Made by a program: the position numbers and the translations under genes. 5,418 nucleotides of DNA from the NCBI GenBank assembly GCA_023417065.1, contig JAEZGH010000023.1, positions 1 through 5,418 on the forward strand. The letters run 5' to 3'. Every line of letters begins with the position of its first letter. Within the stretch, counting starts at the first letter, position 1. This DNA comes from Bacteroidota bacterium (GTDB lineage: Bacteria; Bacteroidota; Bacteroidia; Cytophagales; Cyclobacteriaceae). Shown one piece after another: positions 1 to 4,893 of this stretch. The notes under the pieces were generated by a model, which saw nothing but the letters and a program-made list of their open reading frames with translations, was not told where the DNA came from and did not search any database.

Positions 1-1
1 G

Positions 2-694
2 GCCTACCGGGTCGCTGAGCTGCGAATGCTGCGCCACGTGAACATCGACGCGACCACGTTCCAGTCAGCGATGCTGGAGGACCTCGACCGCCGCGAAGCC
101 GCCCTCGCGAACCCGCATCACGCCGCGGCGGTCGCCGAGCTCGTCGCACGCCGCGGTGCCGCTGCGTGGCAGGCGCTGCGGAACCCTGCGCTCGACCCCG
201 CCGTTCTCGCGGACCTTGCCGACCGGTGCGGGTACCTGGAGCTCATCCTGGAGAACCCGAACATGCCGACCTCGGTGATCGAACGGCACGTCGCGCTCCG
301 CTACCACCAGATCACCGCCGGCGTGTTGGAGCACCCGAACACCCCCAGGGACTGGGTGCTCGAAGCGCTCGACTGCGGTGGTCCGCTCGCCGCAGCCGCC
401 ATCCACTGGCCGGGGTTCGACGCCGCAGAGCTCGCCGAGCTCGCCGCGGGCGTCCACCCGAACGCAGCCGGGTCCATCGCCCACGCCGCCCAGCTCGTCC
501 TCGAAGCTCGCTTCAGCGCCCCCGGGGAACGCCGCATCCCCCGCCTCCGTCACGGCTTCGACCGCGGCGTCGCAGAGCTGCTCCGCGCCCGCCTCACCCT
601 CGACACCCAGGTGGCGGCAGCGGCACGGCTCGCACGTAGCGGGTTCGCCGGCACCGTCGACGAGCTCTGCGCCGTCGCCGCCACGTTCAGCTGA
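2..694 (+). CDS. LRV-like helical repeat protein, paralog 1 (5' end outside window)
   Basis: The reading frame is open from base 2. The first ATG, at 26, aligns with internal residue M66 of the next gene (E-L-R-M-L in both), so it is not the start, and about 57 N-terminal residues lie upstream of the window. The 230 visible residues carry repeat units headed by N37-P, N61-P, N85-P, H111-P and W136-P-G, spaced 24, 24, 26 and 25 residues. The pattern N-P-x-x-x-P-x-x-L-x-x-L resembles leucine-rich repeat variant (LRV) units, which stack alternating short helices into a superhelix. The C-terminus has the family signature G214-F-A-G-T-V-D-E-L. No catalytic motif, signal peptide or membrane segment is visible. 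A role as a binding scaffold is inferred from the fold type, and its partner is unknown. The stop is followed by TGACCGGCCAC-type sequence also seen after the next two paralogs. HEAT-like repeats are the main alternative reading. Confidence 0.85.
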   Translation, partial: AYRVAELRMLRHVNIDATTFQSAMLEDLDRREAALANPHHAAAVAELVARRGAAAWQALRNPALDPAVLADLADRCGYLELILENPNMPTSVIERHVALRYHQITAGVLEHPNTPRDWVLEALDCGGPLAAAAIHWPGFDAAELAELAAGVHPNAAGSIAHAAQLVLEARFSAPGERRIPRLRHGFDRGVAELLRARLTLDTQVAAAARLARSGFAGTVDELCAVAATFS

Positions 695-765
695 CCGGCC
701 ACCCGGTTCGCTGTCGCCGCTGCGCCGCCACGGTCGCAGCCACCACCGAACAGAGAGGGGGCCGC

Positions 766-1653
766 ATGGCCACAACCGCCGCCCCCACCGTGGGGCTGTG
801 CGACGACGACATCGTCCGGTACTGGCAGGTCTTCGCCGAAACCGCCGAGGACGCCGCGTTCGCGATCGCCGGCACACCCCAGGCGAGCCATGCGCTCGCC
901 CGCGCCAGCGTCGAACAGCTCGCACACAACCCGACGCTGCAGGCCCGCGCAGAGCTACGCATGCTGGAGTACGTCGCCATCGACGACGCCACGTTCCACG
1001 CCGCGTACAACCACCGCGACCAGCGCGCCAGCGCTGCGCTCGCCAACCCGCACTGCGCCACCCAGGTCACCGCCCTGCTCGCACAGCAGCCCAGGCTCCT
1101 GCACCCCGCAGCCGGCCACAACCCGGGTCTCTCCCCGGAGCTGCTCGAACAGATCGCCGAAGCGCACCGGTACCCGGTGTGGATCGCCAAGAACCCGGCG
1201 ATGCCGACCACGGCCCTCGAACGCATGATCGCCGGGTGCACACCGCAGACACGGGACGTGGCGCGCTATGCGGTGCTCCCGCACCCGAACGCCGCACCCG
1301 AGTTCGTGTACGCGGCGCTGCGCACCCGAGGCGAGGAACGCATCGTCGCGGCCCAGTGGCCGGGCCTCAGCGTCGACGAGCTCCGCGAGCTCGCCGCCGA
1401 ACGAGGATCCGTGGGGCGCGCCCCGACCGGGGTCGCCCTCGTCGCGAAACGCATGCTCCGTGAACGGCACGCCCCCGCCGGTGCGCGCTACGCCCGAGAG
1501 GTCGCACGCCACGAACTCATCGTGGAGGTCGCCGAGCTGCTCCGCGACCGCCTCGACGGCGACACCGCAGCCGCTGCTGCAGCCAAGCTCGTCACAGCAG
1601 GCTTCGGCGGCACCGTCGACGAGCTCTGCGAGATCGCGAACACATTCGGCTGA
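766..1653 (+). CDS. LRV-like helical repeat protein, paralog 2
   Basis: This is a complete 295-residue protein. It begins after a purine-rich ribosome binding site (GAGAGG at 753-758), and its N-terminus (M-A-x-x-T-A-A, then G10-L-C-D-D-D-I-V-R-Y-W20) matches paralog 3, which fixes the start. Repeat units are headed by N94-P, N119-P, N143-P, H173-P and W198-P-G, and N55-P may be an extra unit. A helical, Arg/Glu-rich segment (about 225-265) leads to the C-terminal signature G279-F-G-G-T-V-D-E-L-C. The LRV protein of Azotobacter vinelandii has a cysteine cluster binding Fe-S; here the four cysteines (12, 97, 158, 287) are scattered, so no cluster is expected. It is probably a soluble cytoplasmic scaffold. 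It starts 71 bases after paralog 1 and ends with tandem in-frame stops (TGA-CCC-TGA) leading into a strong hairpin. Function is not recognised. Confidence 0.9.
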   Translation: MATTAAPTVGLCDDDIVRYWQVFAETAEDAAFAIAGTPQASHALARASVEQLAHNPTLQARAELRMLEYVAIDDATFHAAYNHRDQRASAALANPHCATQVTALLAQQPRLLHPAAGHNPGLSPELLEQIAEAHRYPVWIAKNPAMPTTALERMIAGCTPQTRDVARYAVLPHPNAAPEFVYAALRTRGEERIVAAQWPGLSVDELRELAAERGSVGRAPTGVALVAKRMLRERHAPAGARYAREVARHELIVEVAELLRDRLDGDTAAAAAAKLVTAGFGGTVDELCEIANTFG

Positions 1654-1668
1654 CCCTGACCGGCCACA

Positions 1669-1706
1669 CCCCCACACCACCCGCCTCAGCGGACACGGTG
1701 TGGGGG
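1669..1706 (+). terminator. Strong hairpin after paralog 2, copy A of a duplicated element
   Basis: A perfect 10-bp stem, CCCCCACACC (1669-1678) with GGTGTGGGGG (1697-1706), encloses a second small stem CCGC/GCGG (1681-1684/1689-1692) with a CTCA loop. It starts 15 bases after the stop of paralog 2. No T-run follows, so classical intrinsic termination is uncertain; high-GC actinobacterial terminators often lack one. It could instead be a processing or mRNA-stability element between two co-transcribed paralogs. The surrounding element (1657-1723) is nearly repeated at 2621-2686. Confidence 0.6.
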
Positions 1707-1774
1707 GGCATCCGTCCCCGGGTCGCGTGCGTGCCCGTGCACAGCCGCCACAGTCCGATGCACAACGAAGAAGG

Positions 1775-1781
1775 AAGGAGG
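1775..1781 (+). promoter_or_regulatory. Ribosome binding site deciding the start of paralog 3
   Basis: AAGGAGG lies 5 bases before the ATG at 1787, a near-consensus Shine-Dalgarno site. The frame stays open far upstream into paralog 2, so this site, plus N-terminal similarity to paralog 2, sets the true start at 1787. Confidence 0.85.
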
Positions 1782-1786
1782 CCCCG

Positions 1787-2623
1787 ATGGCCGCACACAC
1801 CGCAGCCACAGGGCTGTGCGACGGCGACATCGTCCGGTACTGGACGCTGCTCGCCCCCGACGACGCCACCGTACGCCACCGGATCGCAGTCACCCCAGGG
1901 GTCAGCTTCGAGCTCGCCCGCAGCTACGCAGGTGAACCGTGGGGCTCGACGTACCGGCAGATGCTGCGCTCCGTCGAGATCGACGCAGCCACCTACCTGT
2001 CAGCCCAGAGCGACTTCCAGAGCCGCAGCGCAGTGCTCTCCAACCCGTTCCACGCCCGCCGCACCCAGGACCTGTGGGACACGTTGACGGGGCTCGAACA
2101 GGAGAGCGTGTTGGTGTTCAACACCGGGCTCGACCCCGAGTTCATCGACACCAAGTACCGGGCGTTCCACAAGACGTTCGACATCGCCGTGAACCCGGCG
2201 ACCCCGACCGTGACCCTCGAGTGGACGATCGGAGAAGGGCCCGGCATGCCGGAGTGGTCGAGCATCGTGAAGAACCCGAACGCACGCCGTGAGTGGGTGT
2301 TCGAGCAGCTCGACCGCGGCGGCTTCGTCGCCGCTGACGCCGCCCGCTGGCCCGGCCTCACCCGCGACGAGCTCACTGAGATCGCCGCCCGAACCGAGGA
2401 CCACCAGCGTGGTGCTGCGGCAACCGCCCAGCTCCGCCTCACAGCACCCCAGGACCGGCACCTCGCCGAGGTCTCGTTCGTGAAGCTCGACGTCGGCCTC
2501 GCCACCTGGCTGAAGACGCAGCTCCGCACGGGAACCGCGTTCCAAGCCGGGGTGCGCCTCGCGCGCTCCGGGTTCGAAGGCAGTGTCGGCGAGCTCGTCG
2601 GCGTCGCAGAGACCTTCACCTGA
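1787..2623 (+). CDS. LRV-like helical repeat protein, paralog 3
   Basis: This is a complete 278-residue protein with the N-terminal signature G9-L-C-D-G-D-I-V-R-Y-W19. C11 is its only cysteine, so an Fe-S cluster is ruled out. Units are headed by N86-P, N112-T-G-L-D-P, N136-P-A-T-P, N163-P-N-A and W188-P-G, spaced 26, 24, 27 and 25 residues, the same five-unit plan as its two neighbours. The middle is more diverged and richer in aromatic residues (F111, F119, Y124, F127, F131, W146, W157), which may mean a different ligand. The C-terminus keeps G262-F-E-G-S-V-G-E-L. No enzyme motif, signal peptide or membrane helix is visible. It has the best ribosome binding site of the three and is followed by a copy of the same hairpin, then by an RNA ligase gene. 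A scaffold or adaptor role, possibly linked to that ligase, is inferred only from fold type and position. Confidence 0.9.
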   Translation: MAAHTAATGLCDGDIVRYWTLLAPDDATVRHRIAVTPGVSFELARSYAGEPWGSTYRQMLRSVEIDAATYLSAQSDFQSRSAVLSNPFHARRTQDLWDTLTGLEQESVLVFNTGLDPEFIDTKYRAFHKTFDIAVNPATPTVTLEWTIGEGPGMPEWSSIVKNPNARREWVFEQLDRGGFVAADAARWPGLTRDELTEIAARTEDHQRGAAATAQLRLTAPQDRHLAEVSFVKLDVGLATWLKTQLRTGTAFQAGVRLARSGFEGSVGELVGVAETFT

Positions 2624-2632
2624 CCGGACACA

Positions 2633-2670
2633 CCCCCACACCACCCGCCTCGGCGGTCACGGTGTGGGGG
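2633..2670 (+). terminator. Strong hairpin after paralog 3, copy B of a duplicated element
   Basis: The outer stem is the same perfect 10 bp as in copy A (2633-2642 with 2661-2670). The inner stem is CCGC/GCGG with a CTCG loop, where copy A has CTCA. It lies 9 bases after the stop of paralog 3 and 64 bases before the ATG of the RNA ligase gene. No T-run follows. It may terminate transcription, separate the ligase message from the repeat-protein message, or act as a structured 5' leader of the ligase gene. Confidence 0.6.
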
Positions 2671-2734
2671 TGCACCCGTTCCGGGTGACAGCACGACAGC
2701 TGCGGCCCGGTCCTGGGTCGGCACCGTCTCCGAC

Positions 2735-3484
2735 ATGGACGGCACCGCGACCCAACCCCACCGCCAGGAACGCCGGCGCGCCGTCAAGCCGCTCGGCTCG
2801 AAAGCGTACGGCTCCATCGGGCACCTCCCCGGATCCAGGATGGGCCCCGCGGACCACCACATCGACCCTGGTCAGGCCCGCATCTGCACCGAACGTCCCC
2901 GGCCCGGCGACCTCGTCGTCGTCCAGGAGAAGGTGGACGGGTCCTGTGTCGCAGTCGCGAAGCTCGAAGGGGAGATCGTCCCCCTCATCAGGGCCGGGTA
3001 CCGGGCGCTGGATGGTCGCCACGAGTTCCAGCTCCACTTCCACCGGTGGGTGATGAGCCACGCCGACCGGTTCGAGGCGCTGCTCGCCGACGGCGAACGC
3101 GTCGTCGGCGAGTGGCTCGGACTCGCGCACGGCACCAGGTACCGCCGCCTCAGCTCACCGTTCGTCGCTTTCGACCTCATGGTCGGGCCCCGGCGCTCAC
3201 CCGCAGCGGAGACCGCCCGCCGCTGCGAAGCCGCCGGAATCGAGGTCGCCCCCACCCTCACCACCTCCACCGACGGGGTGCCGCTCACCGCTGCACTCGA
3301 CCTGCTCGGCCCAGGACGGTACGACCCGCACCCCGACGACGGCCCCGAAGGGGTCGTGTACCGCGTCGAACGGCACGGTGTCGTCGACTTCGTCACGAAG
3401 TGGGTGAACCCGACGAAGGTCGACGGCAAGCACCTGCCGGAGATCACCGGAGGCGACCCCCACTGGAACTGGCCGCCAGGGTGA
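2735..3484 (+). CDS. RNA ligase family protein (nucleotidyltransferase fold)
   Basis: This is a 249-residue protein with the motif order of covalent nucleotidyltransferases. Motif I is E65-K66-V-D-G69, with K66 the expected AMP-accepting lysine. Motif III is V124-G-E126-W-L-G, followed by A-H-G-T-R-Y. Motif IIIa is F143-V-A-F-D147, motif IV is P204-E-G-V-V-Y, and motif V is T221-K222-W-V. The G-E-W-L...H...R-Y...F-x-x-F-D pattern fits Rnl2-like RNA ligases (RNA_ligase family) better than DNA ligases or capping enzymes. Such enzymes use ATP to adenylate themselves and then seal RNA nicks or ends. No C-terminal accessory domain is visible; the tail is G-K-H-L-P-E-I...H-W-N-W. The conserved-looking segment H30-L-P-G-S-R-M-G-P-A-D-H-H favours the ATG at 2735 over M36, although no clear ribosome binding site precedes it. 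It follows the three repeat-protein genes on the same strand. Actual substrate and acceptor are unknown. Confidence 0.85.
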   Translation: MDGTATQPHRQERRRAVKPLGSKAYGSIGHLPGSRMGPADHHIDPGQARICTERPRPGDLVVVQEKVDGSCVAVAKLEGEIVPLIRAGYRALDGRHEFQLHFHRWVMSHADRFEALLADGERVVGEWLGLAHGTRYRRLSSPFVAFDLMVGPRRSPAAETARRCEAAGIEVAPTLTTSTDGVPLTAALDLLGPGRYDPHPDDGPEGVVYRVERHGVVDFVTKWVNPTKVDGKHLPEITGGDPHWNWPPG

Positions 3485-3553
3485 CCGGGTCGGGTGCCGC
3501 CCGGGTGCCGCCACGGTCGCGGGTCGAACGTCCACCGACACACCAAGCCCCGC

Positions 3554-3557
3554 GGAG
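3554..3557 (+). promoter_or_regulatory. Ribosome binding site of the PH/SHOCT gene
   Basis: GGAG lies 6 bases before the ATG at 3564, supporting that start. It sits in a 79-base spacer after the RNA ligase gene. That spacer also contains a close direct repeat, GGGTGCCGCC at 3492-3501 and 3503-3512, and no convincing terminator. Confidence 0.65.
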
Positions 3558-3563
3558 CACCCC

Positions 3564-4244
3564 ATGATCGGAGCGATCCCCGAACGCATCCTCACCGACG
3601 ACGAGATCGTCCTCGAGGAGTTCCACCCCCACTGGCGGATCCTCATCCCCTCCATCGCAGCCGCCGTGCTCGCCGTGCTCGCCACCGCGGTCATCGCCGG
3701 CGCCGACGGCGTGTGGGTCACCCCGCTCCTCGCCGCGATCTGGGTCGGTGTCGCCGCACTCTTCGCAGTCGAGCTCGTCAAGCGGGTCTCGACGACGTAC
3801 TCGCTGAGCTCGCACCGGCTCATCTGGAGGTGGGGGATCCTGCGCCGCCAGGGGATGGAAACCCCGCTCGAGCAGATCAACACGGTGCAGTTCTCCCAGA
3901 ACATCATCGAACGCGCCCTCGGGTTCGGGGACCTCGAGATCGAGTCCGCTTCCCAGGGGGGAACCACGAAGCTCACCGACATCCCCGACCCGCAGGCGTT
4001 CCAGGCCCGGGTGTACACCGCGCGCAACAACCGCACCCATCACCTGCACGGCTCCCAACGCCAGCACAGCGCGCCGACAGGGCCCACCCCCATCGAGCAG
4101 CTCAGCCGGCTCGCCGAGATGCACGCCGCCGGGCAGCTCACCGACACCGAGTTCACCCACGCCAAGGCGCAGCTCCTCGGCCTCCCCGTCACACAGCCGG
4201 GCACCGACCGGGAGGGGTGGGGGCAGGCGGACGCAGGGCTGTAG
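3564..4244 (+). CDS. bPH2/YdbS-like PH-domain membrane protein with C-terminal SHOCT domain
   Basis: This 226-residue protein opens with L10-T-D-D-E-I-V-L-E-E-F-H-P-H-W24. Two adjacent hydrophobic segments follow (about 26-45 and 52-71), predicted as a membrane hairpin. Next is a bacterial PH-like domain (about 72-150): T77-T-Y-S-L-S-S-H-R-L-I, then G91-I-L-R-R-Q-G-M-E-T-P-L-E-Q-I-N-T-V, then G120-F-G-D-L-E-I-E-S-A. This is the usual layout of the bPH2 (YdbS-like) family. A polar linker (about 153-175) leads to a SHOCT module, P176-I-E-Q-L-S-R-L-A-E-M-H-A-A-G-Q-L-T-D-T-E-F and onward to about 206, a short helical oligomerisation-type module common at protein ends. It likely acts at the inner face of the membrane; specific function is not known. 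It is co-directional with the ligase gene, but nothing in its sequence ties it to RNA repair. Confidence 0.9.
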   Translation: MIGAIPERILTDDEIVLEEFHPHWRILIPSIAAAVLAVLATAVIAGADGVWVTPLLAAIWVGVAALFAVELVKRVSTTYSLSSHRLIWRWGILRRQGMETPLEQINTVQFSQNIIERALGFGDLEIESASQGGTTKLTDIPDPQAFQARVYTARNNRTHHLHGSQRQHSAPTGPTPIEQLSRLAEMHAAGQLTDTEFTHAKAQLLGLPVTQPGTDREGWGQADAGL

Positions 4245-4286
4245 GGCGAACGGCCCGGCCGTGAGCGGGTCTGGGTCACAACGGGA

Positions 4287-4317
4287 CGAACCCCCAGCCG
4301 CGGTGGCCAGGGGTTCG
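4287..4317. terminator. Candidate bidirectional terminator between convergent genes
   Basis: CGAACCCC (4287-4294) and GGGGTTCG (4310-4317) form a perfect 8-bp stem around a 15-base GC-rich loop. It lies between the 3' ends of two convergent genes, 42 bases after one stop and 14 bases after the other. There is no U-tract on either strand, so function as a terminator is inferred from position and stem strength. Confidence 0.5.
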
Positions 4318-4324
4318 ACTCGGA

Positions 4325-4344
4325 CTTCGGGTCAGTACCCGAGG
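4325..4344 (-). other. Hairpin spanning the stop codon of the small minus-strand gene
   Basis: TCGGGT (4327-4332) and ACCCGA (4337-4342) pair around a CAGT tetraloop. Two more pairs (one a G-T wobble) extend the stem to 4325/4344. The minus-strand TGA stop (4332-4334) spans the stem-loop junction. Such a compact stem could influence termination or mRNA 3' stability together with the larger hairpin at 4287-4317. Confidence 0.35.
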
Positions 4345-4736
4345 AGGGCGTGCAGGCGGGTCGCGGTGCGCTCCTCGAGCTCGTCGCGGAGCGCCTCCGC
4401 CTTCTCGACGTCGAGGTTCCCGGCGAGCTCGTCGCGGTGCCGACGGAGCTGCCCGACGACACGGGCGCCCCACAGGAGGTGCGCGGTCAGCGCTTCGGGG
4501 TCGCGGGTGACGTGGGTGCGCCACAGGTACTGCCCGTCGGGGTCGTCTCCCGCCAGGGGCAGGAGAGCTCTCATGACCTCCTCGAGCGCCATGTCCTCGT
4601 CGCCACCCCAGGCGGCGACCTCGAAGAGCGCGTCACGCTGATCTGTGGTGAGCGCCGTTGCGGTCTCGGCGGTGTGCCAGGCGTCGGTGAGTCGGTCGAA
4701 CATGTGGGAGCAGAGGTCCCGGATCTTGGGGTCCAT
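4332..4736 (-). CDS. Small acidic helical protein of unknown function
   Basis: This is a 134-residue protein. The start at 4736 was chosen because AAAGGAA lies just upstream on the minus strand; a longer reading from 4862 adds 42 Arg/Pro/Thr-rich residues without a ribosome binding site and covers the divergent spacer. The protein looks entirely helical: M1-D-P-K-I-R-D-L-C-S-H-M-F-D-R-L near the start, an acidic G-G-D-E-D-M-A-L-E-E-V stretch (44-54), a W-R-T-H-V-T-R-D-P-E-A-L-T segment (72-84), and a charged C-terminal helix rich in Glu and Arg (about 98-132) that could form a coiled coil. There is no signal peptide, membrane segment, metal-binding motif or recognised family. It is convergent with the PH/SHOCT gene and divergent from the CNNM-type gene, so it is probably transcribed alone. 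Function unknown. Confidence 0.7.
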   Translation of the reverse strand: MDPKIRDLCSHMFDRLTDAWHTAETATALTTDQRDALFEVAAWGGDEDMALEEVMRALLPLAGDDPDGQYLWRTHVTRDPEALTAHLLWGARVVGQLRRHRDELAGNLDVEKAEALRDELEERTATRLHALLGY

Positions 4737-4739
4737 GGG

Positions 4740-4746
4740 TTCCTTT
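4740..4746 (-). promoter_or_regulatory. Ribosome binding site deciding the start of the small minus-strand gene
   Basis: Read on the minus strand, AAAGGAA precedes the ATG at 4736 by 3 bases. Spacing is short but acceptable counting from the GGA core. It favours the short 134-residue product over the longer in-frame reading. Confidence 0.6.
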
Positions 4747-4763
4747 CGTCGGGTGGACGCCGT

Positions 4764-4832
4764 GCACCGTGGGCGCTGAGGCCTGCTTCGCCCAGGGCGG
4801 GTTGCGGCCTGGGCGCACAACAGCACCGTGGG
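4764..4832. repeat. Direct repeat pair in the divergent spacer
   Basis: GCACCGTGGG occurs at 4764-4773 and again at 4823-4832, 59 bases apart start to start. It lies between the divergent starts of the small orphan gene and the CNNM-type gene. It could be a pair of operator sites, although a 10-base match in GC-rich DNA can arise by chance. Confidence 0.3.
4789..4815. promoter_or_regulatory. Inverted repeat 1 in the divergent spacer
   Basis: CGCCCAGG (4789-4796) and CCTGGGCG (4808-4815) form a perfect 8-bp stem with an 11-base loop. It could be a palindromic operator between the divergent genes or the first stem of a structured leader for the CNNM-type gene. No known riboswitch was recognised. 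Confidence 0.4.
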
Positions 4833-4834
4833 GT

Positions 4835-4864
4835 GGGTGCCCGGCCAGCGTCGTTCGGGCACCC
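4835..4864. promoter_or_regulatory. Inverted repeat 2 upstream of the CNNM-type gene
   Basis: GGGTGCCCG (4835-4843) and CGGGCACCC (4856-4864) form a perfect 9-bp stem with a 12-base loop, ending 29 bases before the TTG start at 4894. A pyrimidine-rich stretch (TCCCTGTCCCCC) follows. Position suggests a 5' leader hairpin affecting expression of the downstream gene. It is also readable as an operator. Confidence 0.45.
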
Positions 4865-4893
4865 TCCCTGTCCCCCAGCCCTAGCAGGCCAAC

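Noticed and set aside
378..1463. Long open frame on the plus strand overlapping paralogs 1 and 2
   Set aside because: The product is dominated by Arg, Pro, Ser and Ala in low-complexity runs, has no domain, and overlaps two well-supported homologous genes in another frame; it is a GC-rich shadow.
1268..1786. N-terminal extension of paralog 3 up to an upstream ATG at 1268
   Set aside because: It would overlap paralog 2 and the hairpin, its composition is low-complexity, and the strong ribosome binding site and N-terminal signature place the start at 1787.
766..2623. Fe-S cluster function by analogy with the Azotobacter LRV protein
   Set aside because: No cysteine cluster is present; paralog 3 has a single cysteine and those of paralog 2 are scattered.
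65..2862. Several long minus-strand frames opposite the repeat-protein genes (for example 65-925, 955-1893, 1993-2862)
   Set aside because: They mirror the codon periodicity of the plus-strand genes, have Arg/Gly/Ser-rich products, no ribosome binding sites and no recognisable motifs.
724..3520. Shared 14-mer GCCGCCACGGTCGC at 724-737 and 3507-3520, both upstream of gene starts
   Set aside because: A rough estimate for GC-rich DNA of this length gives about one such match by chance, and no flanking similarity extends it.
4308..4330. GGTTCGACTC resembling a tRNA T-arm or an attachment-site remnant
   Set aside because: The flanking bases cannot form the 5-bp T-stem and no acceptor or anticodon arm is nearby; the match is explained by the 4287-4317 hairpin.
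4737..4862. Longer N-terminus for the minus-strand orphan gene
   Set aside because: The extra residues are Arg/Pro/Thr-rich, come from the structured divergent spacer, and have no ribosome binding site; the ATG at 4736 does.
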